Below are positions 26,424 through 34,879 of a DNA stretch of 64,000 nucleotides, in pieces. Under the pieces are notes generated by a model that was given only the letters and a program-made list of their open reading frames with translations, was not told the DNA's origin and searched no databases. Position 1 is the stretch's first letter. Each line of letters begins with the position of its first letter. Source of the DNA: Comamonas koreensis (lineage in GTDB: Bacteria; Pseudomonadota; Gammaproteobacteria; Burkholderiales; Burkholderiaceae_C); the NCBI RefSeq assembly GCF_021026195.1, contig NZ_JAJNCT010000005.1, positions 833,231 through 897,230 of the forward strand, read 5' to 3'. Position numbers and translations under genes: made by a program.

Positions 26424-27170
26424 TTACATATACATGCCGCCATTGACATGCAACTCCTGTCCGGTCACATAACCGGCACCGTCTGAGGCCAAATAGACCA
26501 CAGCGTTGGCAATGTCTTGCGGCTGTCCCAGCTTGCCCAAGGCAATCTGCGACTGCAGTGCTTTCTTCTGCTCTTCGGGCAACTGGGCCGTCATATCGGT
26601 CTCGATGAAACCAGGCGCCACGCAGTTGACCGTAATGCCACGGCTGCCCAGCTCCTTGGCCAGCGAGCGCGTCATACCTGCCACACCCGCCTTGGCGGCC
26701 GCGTAGTTGGCCTGACCGGCATTGCCGGATGCGCCCACCACACTGGTGATGCTGATGATACGGCCAAAACGCTGCTTCATCATCGGACGGATGGCAGCGC
26801 GGCTGGCGCCGAACACCGCCTTCAGATTGGTGCCCAGCACGGCATCCCAGTCATCATCCTTCATGCGCATGGCCAGGGTGTCGCGGGTGATACCGGCGTT
26901 GTTGACCAGCACATGCAGGCCGCCCTGGGTCTTGACCAGGCTGTCAATCAGCGCCTCGACGGCAGCGCCGTCGTTCACATCCAGGGCCACGCCACGCGAG
27001 CCGGCAAAGGCCGACAGCGCCTGCGAGATCTTGGCAGCGCCGTCTTCGGTCGTTGCCGTGCCGATCACCTGGTAGCCGGCAGCGCCGAGCGCCTGGGCGA
27101 TGGCCGCGCCAATACCGCGCGATGCGCCGGTAACCAGGGCGACTTTGGCTGTTGAAGTGGTTTCAGTCAT
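26424..27170 (-). CDS. fabG: 3-oxoacyl-[ACP] reductase (FabG)
   Basis: A 248-residue SDR that reduces 3-oxoacyl-ACP with NADPH. Motifs: TGASRGIGAAIAQALG, LVNNAGITRDTLAMRM, ITSVVGASGNAGQANYAAAK containing the catalytic Ser-Tyr-Lys, and the FabG-typical end GQELHVNGGMYM. The start overlaps the fabD stop by 4 bases. Confidence 0.97.
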   Translation of the reverse strand: MTETTSTAKVALVTGASRGIGAAIAQALGAAGYQVIGTATTEDGAAKISQALSAFAGSRGVALDVNDGAAVEALIDSLVKTQGGLHVLVNNAGITRDTLAMRMKDDDWDAVLGTNLKAVFGASRAAIRPMMKQRFGRIISITSVVGASGNAGQANYAAAKAGVAGMTRSLAKELGSRGITVNCVAPGFIETDMTAQLPEEQKKALQSQIALGKLGQPQDIANAVVYLASDGAGYVTGQELHVNGGMYM

Positions 27171-28111
27171 GCGATGGCTTCTTTGGTTTCTTGCAAAGTG
27201 GCGGGGTCGTACAGAGCCACACCGACGAGTTCAGGGTCGATGCGCTTGGTCATGCCGGTCAGCACCTTGCCCGGGCCGCATTCGACCAGGTGGGTGGCGC
27301 CCAACGCACGCAGGCGCTGCACACACTCGACCCAGCGCACAGGGCCAAAGGCCTGGCGGTACAGCGCATCACGGATGGCATCGGCATCGGTAGGCATCGC
27401 CACATCGATGTTGTTGAGCACGGGAATCTGGGGCGCAGCCAGTTGCAGCTCGGCCAGGGCCAGCTTGAGCTTCTCAGCGGCGGGCTTCATCAGGCTGGAG
27501 TGGAAAGGTGCCGACACCGGCAGTGGCAGCGCGCGCTTGGCACCTGCCTCCTTCACGGCCAGGCTGGCCGCTTCCACCGCGGCCTTGGAGCCAGCGATGA
27601 CGGTCTGGCCGGGATCGTTGAAGTTCACCGCCTCGACGACCTCAGTGCCGCCCAGCTGGGCAGTCACCTGGGCGCACACGGCCTTGACCTTGTCGGCATC
27701 CAGGCCCAGCACGGCAGCCATCGCGCCGGCACCCACAGGCACGGCCTCTTGCATGGCGGCACCACGCAGGCGCACCAGCGGCGCGGCCTGGCTCAGGGTC
27801 AGCACACCAGCAGCTACCAGTGCGGAATACTCGCCCAGCGAGTGGCCAGCAACGGCCATTGGCATGGCGCCGCCTTCGGCTTGCCAGACACGCCATGCAG
27901 CCACACCAGCGACCAGCATCACCGGTTGGGTGTTGGCGGTCAGTGCCAGCGTTTCTTTAGGGCCGTTCTGGATCAGCGCGCCCAGGTCTTCACCCAGCGC
28001 ATCCGAGGCTTCCTGCAGCGCCTGAACAACGGCGGGGTGGCCACCCCAGGCATCGAGCATGCCCACGGACTGCGAGCCTTGGCCCGGAAATACAAATGCA
28101 AAAGCGCTCAT
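27167..28111 (-). CDS. fabD: Malonyl-CoA:ACP transacylase (FabD)
   Basis: A 314-residue transacylase that loads malonyl onto ACP. The oxyanion loop is PGQGSQ (10-15), and the nucleophile S91 lies in GHSLGEYSALVAAG; a later AAPFHSSLM has the catalytic His. I start at 28111 (MSAFAFVFPGQGSQ), since the four codons before it begin with TTG. It overlaps fabG by 4 bases. Confidence 0.97.
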   Translation of the reverse strand: MSAFAFVFPGQGSQSVGMLDAWGGHPAVVQALQEASDALGEDLGALIQNGPKETLALTANTQPVMLVAGVAAWRVWQAEGGAMPMAVAGHSLGEYSALVAAGVLTLSQAAPLVRLRGAAMQEAVPVGAGAMAAVLGLDADKVKAVCAQVTAQLGGTEVVEAVNFNDPGQTVIAGSKAAVEAASLAVKEAGAKRALPLPVSAPFHSSLMKPAAEKLKLALAELQLAAPQIPVLNNIDVAMPTDADAIRDALYRQAFGPVRWVECVQRLRALGATHLVECGPGKVLTGMTKRIDPELVGVALYDPATLQETKEAIA

Positions 28112-28176
28112 GTCTCGGTTCAATCAGTTTTTTATCAATCGGCGGATGGCAGCGGTCTCGGCAACGCCGAGCCATG

Positions 28177-29157
28177 CTACATCGTCAGCAGCACCGCACC
28201 CCAGGTGAAGCCACCGCCCACGCCTTCCAGCATCACATTCTGCCCAGGCTTGACCTGGCCGCTGCGCACCGCATGGTCCAGCGCCAGCGGGATCGAGGCC
28301 GCCGAGGTGTTGCCATGCTGGTCCACCGTAACGACAACCTTCTCAGGGGCAAGCTTGAGCTTGCGCGCCGTGCTCATCATGATGCGCAGGTTGGCCTGGT
28401 GCGGAATCAGCCAATCGATATCGGCTTCCTGCATCTTGGCTTTTTCCAGCGCAGCGCGTGCGGCCTTGTCCAGCACACCGACGGCGAGCTTGAACACAGC
28501 CTGGCCATCCATGCGCAGCAGCGGCGAGCCAATCACCTGGCCGCCCGAGACATTGCCCGGCACGCACAGAATGTCGACATGGCTGCCATCGGCATGCAGC
28601 TCGGTGGCCAGAATGCCGGGCTTGTCAGAGGCTTCCAGCACCACGGCGCCGGCGCCATCGCCAAACAGCACGCAGGTGGTGCGGTCATTGAAGTCGAGAA
28701 TGCGGCTGAATACCTCGGCACCCACCACCAGCACACGCTTGGCGCTGCCGGACTTGATCATCGAGTCCGCCACCGTCAGTGCATAGACGAAGCCGCTGCA
28801 CACTGCCTGCATGTCAAACACCGGGCAGCCATTGGCAATGCCCAGCTTGTTCTGCAGGATGGCGGCGGTCGAGGGGAACACCATGTCCGGCGTCGAGGTC
28901 GCGACGATGATCAGATCAATATCGCTGGCCTGGATATTGGCAGCCTGGAGGGCGTTCTTTGACGCCTCCAGCGCCAGATCGCTGGCTACAACATCAGGCG
29001 CTGCAAAATGGCGCGCCTTGATCCCAGTGCGCTCCACAATCCACTCGTCGGAGGTTTCCAGACCGCGCGTGGCCATCTCAGCGGCCAACTCATCATTGGT
29101 GACACGACGTGGCGGCAGGTAGCTGCCAGTGCCGGTAATGCGGGAATAAATACTCAT
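28177..29157 (-). CDS. fabH: 3-oxoacyl-[ACP] synthase III (FabH)
   Basis: A 326-residue KAS III that starts fatty acid synthesis by joining acetyl-CoA and malonyl-ACP. The Cys-His-Asn triad shows as C120 ([12 protein letters not shown]), PHQANLRIM and QHGNTSAAS. It ends with [11 protein letters not shown], as in FabH. It lies 5 bases after plsX. Confidence 0.97.
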   Translation of the reverse strand: MSIYSRITGTGSYLPPRRVTNDELAAEMATRGLETSDEWIVERTGIKARHFAAPDVVASDLALEASKNALQAANIQASDIDLIIVATSTPDMVFPSTAAILQNKLGIANGCPVFDMQAVCSGFVYALTVADSMIKSGSAKRVLVVGAEVFSRILDFNDRTTCVLFGDGAGAVVLEASDKPGILATELHADGSHVDILCVPGNVSGGQVIGSPLLRMDGQAVFKLAVGVLDKAARAALEKAKMQEADIDWLIPHQANLRIMMSTARKLKLAPEKVVVTVDQHGNTSAASIPLALDHAVRSGQVKPGQNVMLEGVGGGFTWGAVLLTM

Positions 29158-29162
29158 CGAAT

Positions 29163-30215
29163 TCAGGTAGGAGACGTCACGGTTTTGGCAGCAGCAGTGC
29201 TGTCTGCCGACATCAGCAGGGGCGCTGCCGTCTGAATCTTGGTCTGCACACGCCCCAGCAAATCATTGCGGGCGGCATCATAGGCGCGCCGCAAGGCATG
29301 CTCATACGCCACCGCGTCGGCCGAGCCATGGCTTTTGAAAACCAGGCCGCGCAATCCGAGCAATGCAGCCCCATTGTAGCGGCGGTGGTCCACCCGCTTC
29401 ATCAAGCGCGCCAGCACCGGGTAAGCGATCACTGCGGCGATCTTGGTGAGCAGGTTGCGTTTGAACTCCTGCTTGAGCCCGTTGCTGATCATGCTGGCCA
29501 CGCCTTCGCTGGCCTTGAGCGCGACATTGCCGACAAAGCCATCACAGGTCACGATATCCACCGTGCCCTTGAAGATGTCATTGCCTTCGACATTGCCGTA
29601 AAAATTGAGATAACCCGATTGGCCAGCCGTGCGCAGCAGCTCGCCGGCACGCTTGATGACCTCGCTGCCCTTGATGGCTTCTTCGCCAATATTGAGCAGG
29701 CCGACGGTGGGGTTTTCAGTGTTTTCGAGGGCGCTGACCAACGCAGAGCCCATGACAGCAAACTGCAGCAGATGCTCTGCCGTGCAGTCCACATTGGCGC
29801 CCAGGTCGAGCACCGTCGTGGCGCCGCCCTTGGCGTGGGGAAGCTGGGTGGCGATAGCCGGGCGGTCGATGCCCTCCATCGTCTTGAGCACATAACGGGC
29901 AATGGCCATCAGCGCGCCGGTATTGCCCGCCGATACGGCCGCCAGTGCGGCGCCTGTCTTCACCTGGCTGATGGCCACCCGCATCGAAGAATCCTTCTTC
30001 TTGCGCAGGGCCACTTCCACCGGGTCATCCATAGTGACCACTTCGCTGGCAGGCACGATGGTGGCACGCTCGTGCCGAAAAGACTGCAATGCCTCCGCCT
30101 GCCCGACCATCAGCAGATGGGCATCAGGGTGGCTATCCAAAAACTTCTTGCATGCGGGTAGCGTGACACGGATACCTGCGTCCCCACCCATGCAATCGAC
30201 GGCCAGTGTGATCAT
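29163..30215 (-). CDS. plsX: Phosphate acyltransferase PlsX
   Basis: A 350-residue acyl-ACP:phosphate acyltransferase that makes acyl-phosphate for phospholipid synthesis. The start [14 protein letters not shown] and the sections [14 protein letters not shown] and [17 protein letters not shown] are typical. I use 30215; the frame extends 25 codons upstream with Arg-rich text that is not family-like. A strong hairpin separates it from rpmF upstream, so transcription of the fab set probably begins in the short gap at 30216-30291 or depends on read-through. Confidence 0.95.
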   Translation of the reverse strand: MITLAVDCMGGDAGIRVTLPACKKFLDSHPDAHLLMVGQAEALQSFRHERATIVPASEVVTMDDPVEVALRKKKDSSMRVAISQVKTGAALAAVSAGNTGALMAIARYVLKTMEGIDRPAIATQLPHAKGGATTVLDLGANVDCTAEHLLQFAVMGSALVSALENTENPTVGLLNIGEEAIKGSEVIKRAGELLRTAGQSGYLNFYGNVEGNDIFKGTVDIVTCDGFVGNVALKASEGVASMISNGLKQEFKRNLLTKIAAVIAYPVLARLMKRVDHRRYNGAALLGLRGLVFKSHGSADAVAYEHALRRAYDAARNDLLGRVQTKIQTAAPLLMSADSTAAAKTVTSPT

Positions 30216-30291
30216 TCGTTCGGTAATTCTTTGACGTTGTTCGCACCGAGTTCCAGTCCGCCGCGCCCCGCGCCGCTTCCTGGCAAGCAAT

Positions 30292-30331
30292 AAAAAAGGC
30301 CCGCGCTACTATGTAGCTGCGGGCCTTTTTT
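30292..30331 (-). terminator. Strong hairpin terminator between rpmF and plsX
   Basis: A long stem (GGCCCGC plus GCTAC / GTAGC plus GCGGGCC, one bulged T) is flanked by A6 and T6, so it can act on both strands. It lies 13 bases after the rpmF stop. Confidence 0.9.
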
Positions 30332-30344
30332 ATACAGCTATGGC

Positions 30345-30527
30345 TTAGGCTTCCGACTTGTTCTTCAGCACCTGGCGGCCACGGTAGAAACCGTTGGGGC
30401 TGATGTGGTGGCGCATGTGGGTTTCACCGGTGGTGGGTTCCACAGCGATGCCAGGCACGTTCAGTGCGTTGTGCGAACGGTGCATGCCGCGCTTGGAAGG
30501 GGATTTCTTGTTTTGTTGAACAGCCAT
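30345..30527 (-). CDS. rpmF: 50S ribosomal protein L32
   Basis: A 60-residue basic protein starting [20 protein letters not shown]. It has the L32 pattern [15 protein letters not shown] and lacks the zinc CxxC pairs, so it is the zinc-free form. The start at 30527 follows GGAG; an upstream extension is not family-like. Confidence 0.97.
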   Translation of the reverse strand: MAVQQNKKSPSKRGMHRSHNALNVPGIAVEPTTGETHMRHHISPNGFYRGRQVLKNKSEA

Positions 30528-30682
30528 GATGGCTCCTGAGTCTTGAAAGGGTTGGTGACATGGCCTGCGCAATCACAAACGCATGCCCTAAATTTACGCG
30601 ACTAGCCCATTAAAGACACGAGGGATTCGCGCGAAGCCTCAAATTATAGCAAAGATCGCAAGCAGGCTTCAAGCCACCCCAA

Positions 30683-31240
30683 CTAGGATTGGTTTTTATC
30701 GATGCGCAGCGATGCCAGCGCCGCGAAAGGATTGGCTTTTTCCGCAGGGCGGTCGTCAAAATCCTGGGTGGCGGACTCCAGCTTCACATCGACCGGGCAG
30801 ACATCGTGCATGGGCACCATGGGCAAGGCCATCAGCAGCTCGTCCTCGATCAGCTCCAGTGCATCGATCTGGGGCGCCAGCACCAGCACATCTTCCTCGC
30901 TCTCGTCATCCAGCGCGGCCGCCGTGGCCTCGTCCTTCACAAAGCGGAAGGAGCGGCTGCTCTCTACCGCCACGTCCACCGGGCGCATGCAGCGCTGGCA
31001 CTGCAGCTGCACCTGGGTTTCGGCATGCAGATGCAGCCAGGCCTGGCCTGGGCCGCCGGTCGATTCCACCCATTCACCATCCAGCACCCAGCGCACAGGC
31101 TCGGCGGCAGCGGCCTCGCCGCGCTGGTCTTCGGCCAGCAAGCGGGCCAGCTGCCCCAGGGGCAACTCGCCTTCCAGCGCCGCGTTTTGGTGGGCAAAAG
31201 CCTTGATCTCAAGGCGATTGACTGAAAATTCCTTTGTCAT
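30683..31240 (-). CDS. yceD: DUF177/YceD family protein
   Basis: A 185-residue acidic protein next to rpmF in the conserved order. The family core is visible: HLHAETQVQLQCQRCMRPVD with its CxxC, then DEDVL-like acidic residues and PMHDVCP near the end. In plants and bacteria DUF177 proteins are linked to 23S rRNA handling, but the role is not settled. I start at 31240 (MTKEFSVN); the 110-codon extension upstream is antisense to maf. Confidence 0.9.
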   Translation of the reverse strand: MTKEFSVNRLEIKAFAHQNAALEGELPLGQLARLLAEDQRGEAAAAEPVRWVLDGEWVESTGGPGQAWLHLHAETQVQLQCQRCMRPVDVAVESSRSFRFVKDEATAAALDDESEEDVLVLAPQIDALELIEDELLMALPMVPMHDVCPVDVKLESATQDFDDRPAEKANPFAALASLRIDKNQS

Positions 31241-31266
31241 GCGCGCCAGTGTAAGAGAATCTGGGC

Positions 31267-31863
31267 ATGTCTGAATCCCCGATGCCCCGCGCCCTTGTAC
31301 TGGGCTCCACCTCCCGCTACCGGCGAGAGCTTCTGTCGCGCTTCCGCCTGCCCTTCGAGACGGCCTCGCCCGATGTGGATGAAACCCCACAGCCCGGTGA
31401 AAGCCCCGCCGCACTGGCGCTGCGCCTGGCACTGGCCAAGGCCCATGCGGTGGCCGCCCAGTACCCCGATGCGATTGTGATCGGCTCCGACCAGGTGGCC
31501 GACCTGCACGGCCAGCCGCTGGGCAAGCCGATGGTGCATGACAAAGCCGTGGCGCAGCTGCGCGCAATGAGCGGACAAAGCATGCAGTTCCACACCGCCG
31601 TGGCCGTGGTTTGCAAGGCCAGCGGCTTTGCGCAGGCCGATACCGCCGTGGTGCGCACCGTGTTCCGCCCGCTTGATGACGCAGAAATCGAACGCTACCT
31701 GCTTGCCGAGACCCCTTATGACTGCGCAGGCAGCGCGAAGAGCGAGGGCCTGGGCATCACCCTGCTCGACGCCATTGAAAGCGACGACCCCACCGCCTTG
31801 ATCGGCCTGCCCTTGATCCGCACAGCCCGTCTGCTGCGCGCTGCCGGATTGGTGTTGCCATGA
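31267..31863 (+). CDS. Maf-like nucleoside triphosphate pyrophosphatase (YceF type)
   Basis: A 198-residue Maf/HAM1-like pyrophosphatase that hydrolyses modified nucleotides; the YceF subgroup prefers 7-methyl-GTP. The start LVLGSTSRYRRELLSRF and the metal/substrate segment IVIGSDQVADLHG fit the family, as does YDCAGSAKSEGLG. It is divergent from yceD across 26 bases, keeping the E. coli neighbourhood. Its TGA overlaps the following ATG. Confidence 0.9.
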   Translation: MSESPMPRALVLGSTSRYRRELLSRFRLPFETASPDVDETPQPGESPAALALRLALAKAHAVAAQYPDAIVIGSDQVADLHGQPLGKPMVHDKAVAQLRAMSGQSMQFHTAVAVVCKASGFAQADTAVVRTVFRPLDDAEIERYLLAETPYDCAGSAKSEGLGITLLDAIESDDPTALIGLPLIRTARLLRAAGLVLP

Positions 31864-32642
31864 ACCAACAAACGACTAAAGGTCGTCTCTTCCTGGTGCC
31901 GACCCCCCTCGATTTTGGCTGCGCCACCGAAGCGCCGTTGACCGATGTGCTGCCATTGCATACCGTGCAGGCAGCCGCCCGCATCACCCACTGGGTCTGC
32001 GAAAACGCCAAAAGCTGCCGCGCCTTTCTCAAGCGGGTGGATGCCGTGGCGCCCCTGGCCGTGCCGCTGCAGCAGCAAAACATTGCCGAGCTGCCGCGCG
32101 ACGCCCATAAAAAAGGCGACCACAACCCACAGACCGCCGCCGGCAGCGACAGCGGCAGCCTGATTGCCGCCGCGCTGCAAGGCCATGATGTGGGCCTGGT
32201 CAGCGAGGCGGGCATGCCCGCGATTGCCGACCCAGGAAGCTCCGTAGTACGCGCCGCCCATGATGCGGGCATCGACGTGGTGCCGCTGGTCGGCCCCACC
32301 TCGCTGCTGTTGGCACTGGCCGCCAGTGGCCTCAATGGCCAGAACTTTGCGTTTGTCGGCTATGTACCCAGCGATGCCTCTGATCGCAGCGCCCGCCTGC
32401 GCGAGCTGGAGCAGCTGGCGCTGCGCCAGGGCCAGACGCAGATCTTCATCGAGACCCCCTACCGCAACCAGGCCCTGCTGGGCGCGTTGCTGCAAACCTT
32501 GCAGCCCAACACGCGCCTGTCCATCTCCAGCGGGCTGACCTTGGAGAGCGCCAACACGCAAAGCCGCCTGGTCAAGCAGTGGAAGCCGCTCAACACCAGC
32601 CTGGACAACCGCACCCCGATGGTGTTTGCCATTGGCCGCTGA
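31860..32642 (+). CDS. SAM-dependent methyltransferase, RsmI-like paralogue
   Basis: A 260-residue protein of the tetrapyrrole methylase/RsmI superfamily. The SAM-site core SEAGMPAIADPGSSVVRAAH and VPLVGPTSLLLALAASGLNG are as in RsmI, and FVGYVPSDASDRSARL matches the RsmI loop. However, the usual RsmI N-terminal ATPIGNLGD and EDTR segments are replaced (VPTPLDFG, ENAKSCRAFL). It may be a 16S rRNA C1402-type enzyme paralogue with a different target. It overlaps maf by 4 bases, and a terminator follows at 32682. Confidence 0.75.
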   Translation: MNQQTTKGRLFLVPTPLDFGCATEAPLTDVLPLHTVQAAARITHWVCENAKSCRAFLKRVDAVAPLAVPLQQQNIAELPRDAHKKGDHNPQTAAGSDSGSLIAAALQGHDVGLVSEAGMPAIADPGSSVVRAAHDAGIDVVPLVGPTSLLLALAASGLNGQNFAFVGYVPSDASDRSARLRELEQLALRQGQTQIFIETPYRNQALLGALLQTLQPNTRLSISSGLTLESANTQSRLVKQWKPLNTSLDNRTPMVFAIGR

Positions 32643-32681
32643 CCCTCGTTAGTCGCTGCAGCCCATGCGGCTGCGCCCATA

Positions 32682-32712
32682 AAAAAAGCGGTGCCTGGGC
32701 ACCGCTTTGTCA
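32682..32712. terminator. Bidirectional terminator between convergent methylase gene and sppA
   Basis: A 10-bp stem (AAAGCGGTGC / GCACCGCTTT) with a CTGG loop carries A7 on one side and TTT on the other, between two convergent stop codons. Confidence 0.85.
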
Positions 32713-32730
32713 TTCAAGCCTTGCAGGCAG

Positions 32731-33762
32731 TCAACGCACGCTGGGCAGCAGCGACATCGAGCGCAAGGTACCAACGGCACCCGCACCGACCGAGGCACCA
32801 AAACGCTTGGCAAAGCGCTCGGCCACATTCTCGCGGCGGGTGTAATCCACCACCTCTTCCGCACCCACCACATCACGGGCCACCTGGTCCAGGCTGCCCA
32901 GGCCATCGGCCAGGCCCAGCTTCACGGCCTCCTGGCCGGTCCAGAACAGGCCGCTGAAGGTGTCATCGGTTTCCTTCAGGCGATCACCCCGGCCCTGGCG
33001 CACCACCTGGATGAACTGTTGGTGGATCTGGCTCAGCATCTGCTGCGCATAGGCCTTTTGCTTCTCGTTCATGGGGCTGAACGGGTCCAGCATGCCCTTG
33101 TTCGCGCCAGCGGTGAGCAAGCGGCGCTCCACGCCCAGCTTATCCATCGTGCCGGTAAAGCCAAAACCATCCATCAGCACGCCAATGCTGCCAACGATGC
33201 TGGCCTTGTCGACATAGATGCTGTCAGCGGCAGAGGCGATGTAGTAGGCCGCAGAAGCACAGGACTCCTCGACCACCGCATACATCGGCTTCTTGTACTG
33301 GGCCTTGAGGCGCACGATCTCGTCATTGATCATGCCGGCCTGCACAGGGCTGCCACCGGGCGAATTGATCAGCAGCACCACGGCCTTGGCACCGTCGTCC
33401 TCGAAAGCGGTGCGCAGTGCGGCAATCACATACTCGGCACTGGCGTCGGCGCCCGAGGCGATCTCGCCCTTGAGCTCCACCACCGCAGTGTGCTCGGTCG
33501 AGGTCTTGGTCGCCGTGCCGTCCGAGCCAAACAGGTAGCTGACAAAGGCGATCACCAGTCCCAGCCAGACCAGGCGGAAAAAGATCTTCCAGCGCCGCGC
33601 CGCGCGCTGCTCCTTGAGCGTGTCAAAGGCCAAGCGCTCCAGCACCGAGCGTTCCCAGCCCGGGCTGGATGCGGCAGCGGCAGGCGCAGCAGCGGCTGGC
33701 TGCCCCCACAGGTCGGGCGCCGGCGGCGGATTCTGCTGAGGATGGTTGTCCATGGGGTTCAT
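32731..33762 (-). CDS. sppA: Signal peptide peptidase SppA (S49, short type)
   Basis: A 343-residue membrane serine protease that degrades cleaved signal peptides. One membrane helix lies at about 70-90 (FFRLVWLGLVIAFVSYLFG) after a Pro-rich cytoplasmic start. The S49 domain shows INSPGGSPVQAG, AVVEESCASAAYYIASAAD with the serine nucleophile, and ASIVGSIGVLM. The ATG at 33762 is one base after the stop of the Rieske gene, and a second ATG follows three codons on. Coupled translation with the Rieske gene is likely. Confidence 0.93.
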   Translation of the reverse strand: MNPMDNHPQQNPPPAPDLWGQPAAAAPAAAASSPGWERSVLERLAFDTLKEQRAARRWKIFFRLVWLGLVIAFVSYLFGSDGTATKTSTEHTAVVELKGEIASGADASAEYVIAALRTAFEDDGAKAVVLLINSPGGSPVQAGMINDEIVRLKAQYKKPMYAVVEESCASAAYYIASAADSIYVDKASIVGSIGVLMDGFGFTGTMDKLGVERRLLTAGANKGMLDPFSPMNEKQKAYAQQMLSQIHQQFIQVVRQGRGDRLKETDDTFSGLFWTGQEAVKLGLADGLGSLDQVARDVVGAEEVVDYTRRENVAERFAKRFGASVGAGAVGTLRSMSLLPSVR

Positions 33763-33763
33763 C

Positions 33764-34141
33764 TTAAAATTCAAGAGGTTGTAGACGGTTATCCGTGTGC
33801 CAATAGACCACGCCATCACTCTCACTCAGCGCAACCTTGACCAAACCGCCACGACAGGGACCGCCGGCACAGGCTCCAGTATCGGGCACATAGGCTGCGC
33901 CATGGGTGGCGCAGAGCAACCAGTTACCTGTGTCGTCGAAAAAACGCCCCGGCTGGTAGTCCATCTCCATCGCCACATGGGTGCAGCGGTTCAAGTAGGC
34001 GTGGACTCCCTCGTGATAGCGGATGGCAAAGGCCTGGCAGGTCTGCCCGGCATAGACCACATCAAAGGCCACCGCGCGCCCACCGTGCAGCAGCGCATCG
34101 CTCTGGCACAAGGCAATCATCTGCGCCGGTACTTCCGCCAT
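33764..34141 (-). CDS. Rieske [2Fe-2S] domain protein
   Basis: A 125-residue single-domain Rieske protein. Cluster ligands are in NRCTHVAME and LCATHGAAYVPDTGACAGGP, the Cys-x-His ... Cys-x2-His pattern of Rieske ferredoxins. It may be a small redox component; no oxygenase or reductase partner is adjacent. It lies between a phosphatase gene and sppA on the same strand. Confidence 0.9.
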   Translation of the reverse strand: MAEVPAQMIALCQSDALLHGGRAVAFDVVYAGQTCQAFAIRYHEGVHAYLNRCTHVAMEMDYQPGRFFDDTGNWLLCATHGAAYVPDTGACAGGPCRGGLVKVALSESDGVVYWHTDNRLQPLEF

Positions 34142-34201
34142 CACCGCACCTGTTCACCGAGGTTCATCTGACTGTACATACAGACAGTGATTGCACCATA
34201 G

Positions 34202-34858
34202 CTAGGCATGATCCGCCATCCACTGTTGCAGTTCAGCAACGGTATGGGCCACATACAGGGGCTTGAAGGCCTCAAAACCCCCATGGTGATGGGCGCCATA
34301 GCTCACCCCCACGCTTGGGCAGCCCGCATTGACGGCCATTTGCAGGTCATGCGTGGTGTCACCCACCATCAACACCCGCTCTGGCACCACATCCAGCTCG
34401 GCCATCAGCTCCTGCAGCATCAGCGGATGGGGCTTGCCAGCCGTCTCGTCCGAGGTGCGCGTTGCCTGGAAGCGCCCCTTCAGCAAGGTCGTATCCAGCA
34501 CCCGGTCCAGGCCCCGGCGGTTCTTGCCGGTGGCAATCGCCAGCAAATGACCGCTGGCGGTCAGCTGGTCCAGCAGCTCCAGCACCCCCTCAAACAAGGT
34601 CACCTGCTCTTGGCGCTTGAGGAAATGCAGCCGGTAGCGGTTGGTCAACTCCAGCATCTTGTCCTCCGGCACATCGGGCGCGGCATGGCGCAACGCGCTG
34701 TGCAGGCTCATGCCGATTACGTACTTGGCCTCCACCAGGCTGGGCACCGTACCGCCCACATCCCGCACCGCATCCTGGATCGACAGCGCAATCGCCGCAG
34801 TCGAGTCAAACAGGGTGCCATCCCAGTCAAAGGCAATCAGGTCAAATTGGCGCGCCAT
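34202..34858 (-). CDS. HAD hydrolase, phosphoglycolate phosphatase-like
   Basis: A 218-residue HAD phosphatase. Motif I is FDWDGTLFDS, motif II is IATGKNRRGLD, motif III is the lysine in AGKPHP, and motif IV is MVGDTTHDLQMA. The cap is of the Gph type. The position beside rluC is common in Betaproteobacteria. The substrate is not given by the sequence; phosphoglycolate or another small phosphate ester is likely. Confidence 0.88.
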   Translation of the reverse strand: MARQFDLIAFDWDGTLFDSTAAIALSIQDAVRDVGGTVPSLVEAKYVIGMSLHSALRHAAPDVPEDKMLELTNRYRLHFLKRQEQVTLFEGVLELLDQLTASGHLLAIATGKNRRGLDRVLDTTLLKGRFQATRTSDETAGKPHPLMLQELMAELDVVPERVLMVGDTTHDLQMAVNAGCPSVGVSYGAHHHGGFEAFKPLYVAHTVAELQQWMADHA

Positions 34859-34879
34859 GGGGTGTTCTTTCTATATCGG

